From Sternotherus odoratus (lineage: Eukaryota; Chordata; Testudines; Kinosternidae): 64,000 nt of DNA. A program made the position numbers and the translations under genes. Shown one piece after another: positions 23,288-36,700 of this stretch. Under the pieces are notes generated by a model. It was not told the origin of the DNA, made no database searches, and saw only the letters and a program-made list of their open reading frames with translations. Within the stretch, counting starts at the first letter, position 1. Each line of letters starts with the position of its first letter. The stretch lies in contig JAVMKO010000001.1 of NCBI GenBank assembly GCA_032164245.1, positions 169,995,434 through 170,059,433 of the forward strand, read 5' to 3'.

Positions 23288-23598
23288 CAGCAGAACCTCG
23301 GAGTTATGAACACCACGGGAATGGAGGTTGTTCATAACTCTGAACAAAAAATAATGGTGGTTCTTTCAAAAGTTTACAGCTGAACATTGGACTTCATACA
23401 GCTTTGAAATTACTATGCATAGGAAAAAAATGCTACTTTCCCTTTACTTTTTTAGTAGTTGACGTTGAACACAGTATTGTGCTGCGTTTGCTTATTTTTG
23501 GTCTGCTGCTGCCTGATTGTGTATGTCTGGTTCCAAACGAGGTGTGTGTTGACTGGTCAGTTTGTAACTCTGGTGTTCAGAACTCTGAGATTCTACTG
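23288..23598. mobile_element. Tigger/mariner-like MITE, copy 2
   Basis: CAGCAGAACCTCGGAGTTAT to GAACTCTGAGATTCTACTG, with TA on both sides. It matches the copy at 6,205-6,562 across most of its length, including GGGAATGGAGGTTG and TTTTTGGTCTGCTGCTGCC. Noncoding; the small frames are shared decay products. Confidence 0.82.
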
Positions 23599-24088
23599 TA
23601 GGCATCAATATACCAGGCTTCTCTCTTGCTCATATACATTTAGAAGTAGCACACATGTATCATTCTCTCTAAAGTTCATGAACAATCAATTTAAAAATCA
23701 AAGTATTTAAATGTCTCTGTTAAAATCCGAGAGCAGATCTAGTTTGCCATAAAGTGAATGCTAATTGGGGCTTGGGCTAGACCTAGAGCAGACTAAGGCT
23801 GTGCAATCTTCCCACAAAAAGTTGGGTCGGAGTTGTAACCTGCTGGTAGAAAAATTAGTTGCTTTGATTTTTACATCTTTCTCTCGCAGGACCCCTGGTT
23901 TACCCCTGGCCGCTTTACAGGGATTGTATTTTCAACTTCTCCTTGTGCACTAGGCACAGGCAAGTTATAGCTTTCAGTGTCAGGCATTTGCTGTCTTTTC
24001 ATCTTTTTATTTTCCTCAGGGTCCTCCTTAGGCATGTGCAGCATACAAGGCATAGGGCATGTGAAAATTTGGGGCACCCCTGAGTCTT

Positions 24089-24340
24089 AGGGCTGGTCTA
24101 CAGTAGGGGGAAGGGTCGACCGAAGATACGCAACTTCAGCTACGTTATTCAGCGTATCTTCGGCCGACATACCTGTCGTCCTCCCGCCGGCAGCGGTTGG
24201 CAGCGCGCTCCCCCATCGACTCCAGCTTGTGCCTCTCGGTGAGCTGGAGTTCCGGAGTCAACGGGGGCGCTGGTGTCAATCGATTTATCGCGTCTGAACA
24301 AGACGTGGTAAACCAATCTCCAAAAGATCGATTGCTACCC
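24089..24340. mobile_element. MITE of the GGGCTGGTCTACA family, right end truncated
   Basis: Begins GGGCTGGTCTACAGTAGGGG and repeats the stem AAGATACGCAACTTCAGCTA / GCGTATCTTCGG and CCCCCATCGACTCCAGCTTG seen in the 3,319-3,614 element. It ends near GATCGATTGCTACCC without a matching right terminus. Confidence 0.75.
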
Positions 24341-25802
24341 CAATATATACTGTCAGTTTCTGAATTTACTGACACAAACATCTGTGGATTACTGTAATAT
24401 TTACTCAGAATATGTTAGTCCACAGGACCTTAGTTTAAAATTTGCTTTAAAAATATTTCATTACTGTGTTGCTGATGATTATAAAACCACATCTCTAAAA
24501 AAAACCCTTGCACAGATTTTTAGAAGCACAATCTGAATATTCATATTTAGACTTACGGTAAATGCTTGGATCTTCAGACCTATAGATTTTTAAATAAATC
24601 CTTCAAAAGGCCATCCTTATCTAAAATACACATGCAAGCCCAGGCTGCCGCAGGCATGGGGGCACCAGATTAATAATACTGCATAGGGCCCCATAAATCC
24701 TAAGACCGACCCTTATTTCACCACACATTTACTTTGTCTGTTAATGATGTTCTTGCTGTATCAATGGGCAATGTGACTATATTCTACACACCTGTTTTTA
24801 TGAGGGGAAGAGGTGCAGAAAGATTGTATTTCAAATCTCCAGTGTGAGTGGGAGTGATTGATGCTTGGCATGCCAAAATGAGGATAACAGCACTGTTTTT
24901 TGGTCCTATCTCCAAAGTATATGCACGGGCAACTGCTGATCTGAATTCAGCACAGACAGTGCTAAGGTATTGCCTAGGATGCACTTCCTAGGAATCCAGG
25001 TAGTTCCTGTGCTCTGTTAACTGATGGACACTCCCTTTTTGATTTAGTACTCTGTAAAATGTAGACTGCACACTTAAAAAGAAGGCTTCACACTCAAAAG
25101 TTTTGTTCAGCTACAGACACTTGTACCTCTGTAGGTCTAAGTTGGAAGTTTCAGGATATTTTTGTGTAGCCATTGAGGCTACCCAGAAACTGTTGCCTGT
25201 TTTACTTCTTCCCCTTCCTCCATGCATCCTTTCACTAAGTTTGCTCTACACAAAGTCTTGCAGTTTTCACTTGCCTAGCTTCCATTTTTCATGTTCAGTA
25301 ATTGTTATGAAAAGTCTGAAAGGCAGAGAGAACTTTCAGCACTGCTGAAACGCAGTTGCTTATCTCCTAGTAGGGACTTCTTAGACTGATAAAACAGTTG
25401 GTAGTCTTTCATTCCTGAAGCAATGCTTCAGCATTGGGGTATGGCTGTACCTTTCACTCATACAGGGGTTTTGAAGCGTGTTCTGAAACCAGCACAACGG
25501 CTGATGTAGAGTGGCAGACCAAAGCAGGTGGATTTTGCTCTCTCCTCTGTTGGAGAAGGTTTTTGCCATTTGTCCTGGCCCGTGCTCTGGAAACACTATG
25601 CCATTCGTGTTGCAGATCATACTGCTTCAACATTCTCTTGGTACATCACCAGCTGTCCAAATTCTCTGAGAATTTCCCACTTAAACTGGTGCTGTAAAGA
25701 CAAAATAATTCTTTAGTTTTATAGACAAGAACTATAAATGTGCTTAACTGACAATCAATGAACAGAGAAAGATCATGACGTCAAAGATAGGAAAGGCCCA
25801 TT

Positions 25803-25923
25803 AGGCCAGATCCTACAATTGAATCCTCATGGGTGGGTCCATGCACCTGAACAGAGCCCCAGGATTTCAATGGGACTCCAGTCAGGCCCTGGAGTCCGGC
25901 AGTCTAGTTGTAGGGTCAAGGCC
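25803..25923. repeat. Old palindromic repeat (GGCCAGATCC type)
   Basis: Starts AGGCCAGATCCTACAATTGA and ends TAGTTGTAGGGTCAAGGCCT, so the ends are inverted, with TTTCAATGGGACT inside. Same class as 12,146-12,240. Confidence 0.55.
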
Positions 25924-27389
25924 TTAATCTTCAAATACATCTCACCCTGCAAATGCAAGAAATGCCCCCTGTCCCTCAAACAGAGGCCTACTTCAACATT
26001 GCTTACTTTCAGCTGCCACTAGAATAAAGAGGCATTAACTTTAAAAATTCCTGTACTATCGCAATATAGCCAAGCCTCAGCTGACCCTCTTACTTTCGTA
26101 TCAGTGAGGATTTCCCAATAAATGATCTGAACTTCCAAAAGGTGAAAATTAAATTGCTAAAGCAGAAGAATTTTTTTGCTTTAATACTAAAAAGTGGAAT
26201 GGCCACTTCAGTCTGCCCAGGGTGTTTCACAGGGGGCTACATGCACCCTGCACCACTAGACTGAAAAGTTAAAATGACGTAGAGCCAGATCCTCTGGTGC
26301 ATCAGGGAAGCTTTGCAATGCTCCCTTAGCACAAAATGGTTCTAAAGCTAGTAGATGCAGGAGGATCAGCCCAGGATAGGGGACCCATCCCTGCAGTGAG
26401 TCCTGAACCACCTCCTCTGCCCACAGCTGGTACTGGACTGTGCCCAGGGGAAAGGGAGAGTGGGTCTGGCGTATTCCTACATTCTGCTGTTAGCTAAAGC
26501 AAACCAGAGTAGTCTTTAGGGGTCCGTCCCTGAACAGAGGGAACCCCAAACTGCAGGGAAGGGGTTGTCTCTTTTTAATGTGTCCGTACGGCCCCCAGCA
26601 CCATGGGGCTTCACTATAACACAGATATTTACTACAACCAATATTTAATGTGATGCAAGTAGTTTTCACTTAACTACATGTTTATGGGCTAGGTCCTGGG
26701 ATCTGGCCAAGAAGCACTCAATATAAGGCAAGAGGAGACTTTAAATAAACTGCTTGTACTATGTAAACAGACTTCACTGCTATCTGGAGGAGAGAACCCA
26801 TTGTTTATAATCAGTCATTAAGCAGGAAATGGTTTAATGCCTGTTGATTTTAAATGGGCACAACTGTGTTGAATCAGCCTAGAATGGTCTGGGGAGTGTG
26901 TAAAACAATTGTTCATTAAACCACTATATAAATCTGAAATGAAAAGCTAAGCATTTTATGATGTGAGGGATGCTTGCTTGCTTGCATTAGGTATTTTAAG
27001 TTGTATTTGTGCAGAGCAGTTTGTTATGGTGCTGTTTATATGCTTTTAAAGTAGTGTATTTCTGGACTTTTATACAGTAGTTCCACACAGATCCTCTGTA
27101 TCTCTAGCTAATTTTGCAGATGCAGCACAGGATATGGTTAACTCTTGTCACACAATAAATAGTATCAAGTATCATCCAGACAATCATATCTCTCTCTGCC
27201 TTCACTAGATCCAACTTTGTTTTTAAATCTTGCCTTGTTTTCTTTTATTACAAATGGGTACTGCTCTTCTAAACTGACTTGCCACATTAAATCTTGTACT
27301 TTTGGCCATTAAAATGTTAAGACTATAGGTTTAGACTGTATTTCTTTGTTAGGGAAAGGAGAGTACAGAACACGTGTTCTAAAGATATG

Positions 27390-27480
27390 GGCCAAATTCT
27401 AAGGTGGTGTAAATAGGCATAAATCCACTGAAGTAAATGGAACTATCTGGATTTGAATAAGGGGAGGATTTGTTCCCCTA
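27390..27480. repeat. Old palindromic repeat (GGTGTAAATAGGCATAAATC)
   Basis: GGGCCAAATTCTAAGGTGGT to GGGGAGGATTTGTTCCCC with a CACTGAAGTAAATGGA core. It belongs to the class of GCCAAATTC/CATTGACTTCAATGG palindromes common in sauropsids. Its left side in minus orientation abuts a long pyrimidine tract (27,481-27,500). Confidence 0.5.
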
Positions 27481-27672
27481 GTAGACAGAAAAGAAAGAGC
27501 AGCACTTTTGAGACATATACTGAATTTGTATGAAGTCAGAAATGGGTAATCTTGTGCAGTTTAAAAACAAATCAAGTATTTTGTAGAGAGTATTTTGTAG
27601 CACTGCAGCCCTGAAGTTACATAGCTCCTAAGACACCTATGGTAAGAGTGTGTCCGATCTTTCACTACTTAC

Positions 27673-27708
27673 TATTGTGCTTTGCTCCATCTTCATTCTG
27701 TTGAACAT
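27673..27708 (-). CDS. ICOSLG: ICOSLG exon 6, probable cytoplasmic microexon
   Basis: This 36-nt candidate lies between TTCTTTTAACAG and GTAAGTAG. Both borders are strong and phase 1 is kept on both sides. It would add DVQQNEDGAKHN and the first base of the next codon. Mammalian ICOSLG has a comparably short cytoplasmic exon before a tiny last coding exon. Support is splice-site quality, phase and position only; the peptide itself is not conserved enough to prove it. Confidence 0.6.
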
Positions 27709-30700
27709 CTGTTAAAAGAAACACAGCATTTTAAATATGTGAGGTGGTTATTGTCTCTTCTTTGAACTGCAATAGCCCCAAAGAGCATCAATAAAGAATC
27801 AGAGCTCCATTGTGCTAGGCATTATGCAAAGAGTAGAAAAACAGTCCCTGCCTCCAAGCGCTTACAGTTTGGTTATGCTAAGAGGCAGTAGGTGGATGGA
27901 AACCACAAATGGATGGGGAGGATGAGGCAACAGGAAAGCAGGCAGATCATAGTACAGTTGGCAAATATCTTCGCTCTCTATCTCTCTACCCTTATAAGGA
28001 TGAAAACATTAGAACAGTCTAAATGATACAAACTAAGGTTTTGTAAATTTCCAGGCCTTTATGAATAATTCCAGCTTGGCTCTGCATGACATTAACCTTC
28101 ATGAGAAAAGGTAACAAGCCTCAGGTTTGTTGGGCTAAGTGACCTTCTTGCCTAGCAATTCATCTTACATGTAATTATCTTACCCTGAGTCTGACGTGGC
28201 TACAACTACGCTGCATAACTTAGTTACCTTGATATTTCATAATGGAGTTTGGATGTTGAGACAGTGGCTTTAAATCACAGCCCTGCATTGGGTTGGAGTG
28301 GCTTTGCACCGCCCTGTGGCAGTTCCAAGAGGTATTGTGCCTCAGGGAACTGCAAAGTCCCAAGTGAGCACAGCTGATCTAGAAGGGGGCAGGTCCCTGC
28401 TTTCTTGCCATCCCTTTGGGAGTGCCTAGTGCTGCTAGCCAGTAGCAACCCTTGAATAGACACTGTGGCTAGCCCCTGCATGGGGACAAAGAGGGAAAGC
28501 TCCTTGTGTGTCCCAGTCTTACATGCTCTCGCTGGCATCTCTGACATTTGCCCCACAAAGAGAGCACACTTACATTGGTAAATATTGGAGCTGGCTGAGG
28601 ATTTTTTGATTAAACGTTTTCTTCCCCCTGGAAAATGCTGCTTTGTTAAAACGAACATTTCCCATGGGAAAGGGTTGGTTTGGACAAAACTTTAGGTTTC
28701 TCAGGTTCAGGTTGGAATTTTTGGGGAGTTGGGGGGAGGAGGAAGGACCAGAGAAAGACCCACCACCGAATAGCCAATAGTTCAGTGATCAGGACACTCA
28801 TTTAGGATATGGGAGACCCCAGGTTCCAACCCCTGCCCAGGGTTCCCACATACCAGGTGAGTGCCTTAACCACCAGGCTATTGGTTATTCGGGGTGATTT
28901 TGTCTTTTTTTTTGCAAAAAATATTCATAAAGTGTCTGTTTCATTCTGATGCAGAATGGAACTCCACCCCCCTCCCCCAATCTCAAATTTTCACCATATG
29001 GGACAACACTTCCTCCCTACCCCCCAGCTCTAGTATATCTTCAGTCTTGTTCTCGAGACATCTATTAGAGCTCTCTTTTGTTTTATCTTGTAAAGTGCTG
29101 AAATTTCTGTGTGGGCAGCAGCTGCAGAAATGCAAGCAATCACAATTGTAAATGAGGATTTGTTTGTTACATGAAATTATAGTGAGAGCTGAATGTTTCT
29201 CACTTAGGAAATTGTAGGAAACTGGTAGAGTAGAGAATCTGTAATAGGGTTCTGGAACCTTTTATCCAGGGTCTAGACTTGGTGACCTCTCCAGGTCCCT
29301 TCCAGCCCAAAACTTCTATGATTCTGTAAATCACTGATTCTAATCTTATCAAGAGAGGAGATCATGCATCTGGTTTTGGTTTGGTTTACATGAACAGTGT
29401 GTGTGATCTCTGTCCAATTCTTCATGGAAAGCTGTCCATATTATACAAACCCCTCCTTATCATTACACTCCTCTTGTGGATAGTCTCGGCAGAGAAGCCA
29501 AAGATTGAATAGATCTGGAGCCCAAATTCCCATTACACTCAAAGGAATGGTTCCTTAGGTGTGAGGTACGTTGGTATAACACCATGAAAAAGTTTACGCT
29601 GCTACTTCTCATGATGTACCAGTTTTGTGGCTAATTAGGAGTATGGCCCCCACTGTTGTCAACTCAGCACTTGTCATGAGCTCCAGTTTCATGTATAATG
29701 TAGAGAATTCACAACTTTGTATGACAAATTGTAGAATATGAAATATTTTGGAAAAATCAAAAGAACTAGTCATATGTGACCAACAAACATAAATGGTTTA
29801 ATTACCTGCATATGATTTCCGGTGAGAGAATTTCCTTTTCCACAGCCAGCAGGTTAAAACAAACAGACCAGCTAACACAACGACAATGGAAAGGACACCT
29901 CCAGCCTGAGCTCCTGGTTCATTTAGATCTAACCGACTGCTATTGGTCGAGTTAGAGTTTGTGTCGTCTTCCACGTCTGAAGGGGAATAGAGAAAAGGAG
30001 AGAGAAGCTCTCAAACTTCATTCCGGATGAATATTCAACTGCATTGTATAGACAAGAGATTCACACAAGACTATAGGCTTCTATAGCCCTCCTATACAAA
30101 TAACTTTCATCCCACCACCACTACCAATATTTTCTGAACAAGCCAAAATTTTTACCTATGTGTTTTTTAATTAATAATTATCATTATTACACACATTTTT
30201 TAGGCATGCATTTTCCTCCTGTGGAAGAATTTAGTAATACAACTTCTCTTGAACACATGCAGTGCTATCATTTTTAAGTGAAAAAGTCCTGCCCACACCA
30301 AAGCTGGCTATCGTTTTGGATATGCTCTTCTGAGAAAGGAATCTACTGAACAGCTTTCGAAGATTAGTTTTTGAGTGACTTGTGTACTCAAAATTAGAAC
30401 TGTTTTCAAACAAGAATGAGGGGCAGCTGGTGTAAGTTGTGACTCCATGGATATCTGATCCTGAAGCTTTCAAAACCTCACCAGTGACCATGAGGATTCC
30501 CTAAGGAGACAACCCAAAATGGCAGTCATGTTTTGGCCATTGTCATGAGATCCTGCAGGTCACCACACTACACAAGTGACAGCACTAGGGAGTACATATT
30601 GTTGTGCCTGTATATTTATGTATAAATTACCAACCCAAAGATACTACTTTAAAACTGTTGCTGCTTCACAGGACCAAGTATAGGGTTTTGTAGACTGCTG

Positions 30701-33700
30701 CAGGAGCTATGAAGACTCAGCTGCCATCTTGACGTTGTTCCTTTAATGGAGAAAATCCCCTACAGCCACTTTAAAACTTTGTTTCCTACTCCAAAAACCT
30801 TCTGGAATTAGATTTCTATGAAAATTTGGCTTCTAATAAGTATTATGCTATATGTGGGCAAAAATCTCTGGCAGAATAATTGTTCACATGTATCATAAGA
30901 ATAGCATTGCCAACCCTCCAAGATTGGCCTGAAGTCTCCAGGAATGAAAGATTAATTTATTTAATTAAATTAATTAAACACATCCAACCAAAACTGGCAA
31001 CCCTGCATAAGAAGCCCCACCCGTTTCTCAGGGCACTTGCTGGTTTGGCTGTGCTGCTTCATTTCTTCTGGCTAATAGGGACGATGCCCCAGCAAGGGAC
31101 AAGAGGCAATGAGAAAGTTCCGATATCTTCTAGTCCCTGCCTACAACACTGGTTGCGTCCTCTCCCCACCTTCTCAGGGCCAGCTCATATCATACTCTTA
31201 ACCCTATGGCCCATTTTCTTATGCCCTGACTCAGGTGACATACACCACTTCTCCTCTTTTCCTGGTTCCAGATTCCCCTTCCATTCAGCCACCATGGCAG
31301 ACAGTAGGTTTGAGCTGTTGCCCAAAGATGTGTATTTTTTTTTTAAATAGCCGCTGTAAATAAGCAAGAAAATCAGCACAAGTGCATTCAGAATAATGGG
31401 TGAAATCCAGCCCTATTGGAGTCAATAGCAAAGTTCCCATTGACTTCAGTGGGGTCACATTTGCTTGCTTGTTTCTTCCTTCTAAAAGTCATAGAGTGAT
31501 GTATTCTGGAAAAATGAATCAACCTTATAAAAGGTAAAATAATTCTTTTCAAAATGTATGTGACAAAATGTCTTTAGGAAGATAATAGTGAACAGGTTCT
31601 TCCTATTTCCTACAAGATGAAATGTTGGCACTAGCAACCTACCAAATGCCCATCTTGCAATCTGTACTGATGTATGCATGACCTTTGCTCACACTAGTAA
31701 TCATGTTGATTTCATTCATATTACTTCACTCAGTTTGCAAGATGGATCCTATTAGCTCTGACTTTGCAGCTGGCTCTGCAAAGGCACAGGGGTCTACCCA
31801 CAAAGTGCTGCTTGCAGGATTGGAGCCTAAGATTGCAATGTCTGGAGCAAGACGTATTGTGTCTTTATGCTTGTCTTTAAGGCATCCAGCACACTATGGG
31901 TGCGACAGGATGTAAATGTAGATTTGAACAGAATAGGAAGAGCTATCTGTTTTTGTGAGTTTGAGTGGCTAAGTCTTGATTTTTATTACTAATAACTTCA
32001 ATCAGCAATAAATGGTCTATCTTCCATGTCTCTCTCATGATTGTTCTAAATGCTTTGGCTTAATACCATTTCCAGTTACTTGGTTCTTGGCTCAATAATC
32101 TAATTAGACATTTGGTAAAAACCTAGTTTTGACGCTGTCTCTGTCTTCAAATCAGCTTTAGAGACTGAAAACAGCACTTTAAAAGTACCCACAGAAGGAA
32201 CATAGCTAAGAGAGTGGTTGTAAACCAGTGTGGTGGGACTTCAGGAGTCATGAATCCAACACATATTAAATGCCTTTCCTTTAAAAGTAATTCTTCAACA
32301 TTGAGCTAGGCCTAGTGTGGTTCCCACAGGAGCTGAAGGGGGAATCATAGTAATTTCAAAATTGTTGCAGGGGAGTGAGGAAAACGTGTAAGATCAAGAT
32401 GGTGTTTCTTACTTCTACACAGAGGAATGGAGATCTGTGCACAGATCTAGGAGGCTTAAGAGGGTGTTCAGCTGAACAAAGATAAAAAAGACACATTTAA
32501 ATATAAACATTGTGGCTTAAATTTATATAGGCTTTAAAAACTAAACTCATTTCAGTAGGTCACTGGACTATTATGCTGTTAATGTGGCTGCTACTCATCA
32601 GAGATGTACATATAGACACACACACACACACACACTATTTGCCAAATATCAATTAAGCAACTTACAGAGGGCAGTTAGATTTTGCTGTAGTAGTTCATTT
32701 TCTATGATGCATCCTACTTTTATATGAGAAGTTGCTTTAATCTTCAGTGTGCTGAAAACACTGTATGTGCCATCATTGTCTTGGATGATCTCTGATGATG
32801 ATGGATGGAGGAAGCTGTTGTCTATTCTATTTATCCAGTAAACGTTTGGCTTTGGGTATCCTTGGCTATAGTTGCAATTTAATGTCACCTCTTCTCCAAT
32901 ATTTGGGCGGCTTCCTATAGGTCCACTTAGTACTGGCAGACTGTTATTGGCTGGAAAAGGAAAAAAATCATTAGCATTTTATAACCCTTTCAAAAGATTA
33001 AGGAATGACACAGATTATAGAGCGCAGGTTCAGGACATTAGGCCAATTACTTCAGCGATTTACTGAAGGACTCAAAGGGGAAAGGGTCTTAAACTTACTT
33101 CAGTAGCATTTTGCAAGAAGATTCTGAACTAACTCAGACCAGGCCCTACCATGGAAGAGGTTGCAGAAGACGTATCAGAGAGCAGAGCTCTCTCAACACT
33201 TCTCCTTGTGGAGATCCGCCATAATGCCCATCAGGGCAGATGAGGATACACACATGGTTACACAGAGGAAGCCCTGCCTAAAAGCCTGGCAGAACTGCAT
33301 AAGGCTAGGGCCATCCACATGGAGATCCTATGTCCTCTGCACTGGCTTTAGCAGCTTCTTTTCCTGGCAACACCGTTCCATTGCACAAATAAGGAACTCT
33401 GGACCATGCAGAGAGACTTCCGCAGATGACAGGAGTGGTTGTATGGTTGTAAGGAATTGTCTGAGCTCCCTATTTACACAGGGAGGAATGTGATCCATGC
33501 ATGGATCTAAGAGGCACAATCCAGACCTTCTTTTGCACACAGTACTATTTTAAAGCTATTTGGGGCTATCTAACTTTGTCTCTTTCAGTCTTCCAAAACA
33601 TCACAAAGCAACAAAGAATTGTATGTGAAGGCAGATCAGATTAACAAATGAAACTTTATGCAACAAACAACTCTTTACAACATAAATTCCCAGCTTGCTT

Positions 33701-36700
33701 ACAAAATATTGTTTTCATTAAATAATTTTCCATCTGGATAAATATACTTCCAGAGGACATGGATACTTTTCACAAGGGACAGGGCTTGAATTCGGAGGGT
33801 GGCAGGAAGCCCAAAAGAGGATCTTCTATTCTTTTCAGTTTACTGCCTAAGGCTATGATCCTACGGACACATTCACTGGCGTTACCCAGATGTAGACATT
33901 GGCTCAAGATCATCAGATGGGAGGATTAGGGACTAACTTTTTTTTAAAGTGTAGATTCTGGTCAAAGTGAGGCAAATGCCCTTTTCTTCTTCACATCTGT
34001 GACCTGTGGGAACTGCACAGAAACATTTGCTCCAAGCTGAACTGTTTATGACAGCCAGAAATGAAGAGTCAGTTAAGCGGAGTTAGAATTGATATCCACC
34101 GCTCCAGAGTCCCGGTCTTGGATTTTGTTAGGATGGGGATGGTGTGAATAAATGCAATAAGGCAGAAGAGCTCAGAGATTATGAAACCTATATTGGTGAA
34201 AATAAAATATATCACTTCATCATTCCACCAGAAAGAAATATTGGGGAGAGGGGGAGGATGGGGACCAGAACAGCTGCTGAAAGAGAGCCAAAAATTAGGA
34301 GTGTACCAAATATCTAATTGTCACTGTTGTTATTTGTATTATATAGTGTCTAAGATCCCCAGTCACAAAACTGGATCCTGTTGTGCTATACAAATGGGGC
34401 AAAAGATGGTCCCTGTCCTAAACAGTCCTTTGTTCAGCCATAACTTTAATGTGTTTAGCTCAGCTTCAGCAACCCACTTAATCTGACTAGCTGGAACTGG
34501 TATTTGGGTGAAGCCAAATATCTATACAGTTACTGAATAATGAAGTATAACTACATTAAAGTGGATCGTTACAGTAGAATGTTTGTAATAAGAATCAATA
34601 CCAACCGTAAACAGCCTCCGAAAACATGGCATAATATATATTACTCTTTTTATTGCATTTGGTTACTAAATTGTTATTGCTGTTACAAAATACACTGATA
34701 ACACTGCACTGCAAACGGAACACCACTTGTGGTTCCATTGTGTGCACATTGGGATTTCTCTCATCCTTTCTCCTAATTAAAGCTTGATTTCCACAAATTA
34801 ATTTTTTTTCAGAATTAGATGCCAAAATGTCCTTTATTCCTTCCCCCCAGCCTGTGTTGAGTTCATATCATCTGGCTCTCAGGAGAGGGGCAGGGGAAGC
34901 AGTAGAGCCAGTCACATCACAGGTTTCACTTTGGTTTTGGAAGGTCATTAAAGAAAATAGTCCTCTGAAGACAACTAGGAAAACTGTCATTGGGATTTGG
35001 CCAAGTACCTGTCTGAGGCAGAATTTGGGTACAGTCCTGCCTGAAACTGCCTTGTTTAATTACCCTCTCAGTAAGTGTTCCCTCACCCCTTGTGTCATTC
35101 CCTGAACGGCTGTGGGAAGGATAAACCAAACAGTTGATTCTTCAAAAGTTGGAGGACTAGATGGTTTCTAATTGTTTATGGTGATACTGTCTTTGATCAA
35201 GTTAAAAGTTTTGATCGTCTAAGGGAGGCAAATTAGTGTGGTGGCACCACCATCATTTGGGGCATGGAGAAATCCTCCTCCCTTAGCCTACTGTGTGACA
35301 AATGTCCCTTCTGCAGCATCCACAGAGATCTAGGGTGGCAAATTGCTGTTTAATATTGGTTTTATATGGGATAGAAGGGCTTACCTGCTACCTTGAGAGC
35401 CACATTTGCATTGTGAATAACCTTGAAAAAGTTGTCCTTCTTCTGTACTATGCACTGGTATGTCTGTTCATCTCTCAGGCTGATATTTAGTAGCAGCAGA
35501 GAAAAAATGCCATTTTCCAGCTTATCCTGAAATAATCGAGTCCTGTTTCTGAAGTCTGCACACTGCTCGCTTTGGTTCTCGTGACCAGAATTAAAGGTGT
35601 GTACCACTGAACATGATTTTGAACCATCCACTATTTGCCAAAAGACCCGTAGCTTCCTTAAATTGAATTTTTCATGTGGAGTATAAATGCAACGCAGTTC
35701 AGCAGTGCTGCCTATTGTGCTGATAACATTCTTATCTTCCTCTGCAGTAACTACAAAGAGAAAAAGCAGAGCAAACAGAAAATCAGTCTTAAGAAAAGCA
35801 GTTTAATATACTGGTCACAATCCTACTTACTAGCTGGTTTGAAAAGGAGTACTTATATTTTCAAAACAAGAATATCAATATTGACTTGTTTGTGAAGAAA
35901 AATAATTGCTTAGGGCCAAGTTCTGATCTCATTGCCACCGAAGAAGGGAGAAGGTCTGATCCAGTGATAAGGACACAGGTTCAAAGTTTTATTCTCTGCC
36001 ACTGACTTTGTGCATGACCTTGAGCAAGCCACTTAACCTCTCTGCTTCTCAATTCCCCATTTGTAAAATGGGGATTAAAATGGAGACAATAGCATTTCCC
36101 ACATCACCAAGGTGTTGTGAGAACAAACACATTAAAAGATTGTGAGGTGCTCAAGTAAAGGGGTGAAGGGCATATAAGTACAATAGAAACAAAGTAACGG
36201 TGATTCCACTTGAGGTACTCCTGACTTGCACTGGTATTACTGATTCTTGATGATCATGTGTAGCATTATGTATCCAAATCAAGATCGGATGCTTTTTCTA
36301 AAAGGTGTGTGTTAGGAACTATTTTGGGGAAGGTCTATGGCCTGTGTTATACAGGTGATCAGACTAGATGGTTACAATGGTCCTTTCTGGCCTTGGAATC
36401 TCTGAATAAACATTATATGGTCCCCCATGTTAGACAACAAATAGCAAAATTAAAGGAAATAGCAGCAACTCCTTAAAACACAAAGAACTAAAATATTGGT
36501 TTTGAGAAGATATTTTCCATGGGCAAAATTCAGACACTCAGGCACACTGACTGGAACCTGTGTACATGGATGGACCTGTTTAAATCAGTGGGACTAGATC
36601 CAGGGCCAGCCCTAGACCAAATGGCGCCCAAAGCAAGGAGCATCTTTGGTGCCCGCCACCCCCCCTTTCCATTTGTTAAACTTTTGAATACCTTACAGCA

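Larger units (their letters stand above)
24341..27672. other. Region downstream of ICOSLG exon 6; last exon and 3' UTR expected but not assigned
   Basis: Several minus-strand acceptor-like sites exist, for example at 27,478-27,500, 26,541-26,570, 26,261-26,276 and 26,018-26,035. None can be chosen with confidence. Old palindromic repeats are present at 25,803-25,923 and 27,390-27,480. A short fragment ending in GGGCCCCATAAATCCTAAGA (about 24,640-24,715) looks like a hAT-related end. Confidence 0.5.
27709..29805 (-). other. ICOSLG intron 5
   Basis: No second coding exon is evident here. It holds an ancient amniote repeat (27,790-27,895), a tRNA-like inverted repeat (28,764-28,886) and a CR1 3' fragment (29,255-29,335). 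The long minus frame at 28,275-28,658 has no recognisable homology and is probably chance. Confidence 0.7.

Noticed and set aside
28275..28658. 127-codon minus-strand frame in ICOSLG intron 5, considered as an alternative ICOSLG exon
   Set aside because: No suitable acceptor and phase at its start and no similarity to B7-family tails.
30880..31350. 156-codon plus-strand frame in ICOSLG intron 4
   Set aside because: No recognisable domain, opposite strand to the host gene, no promoter or splice evidence.
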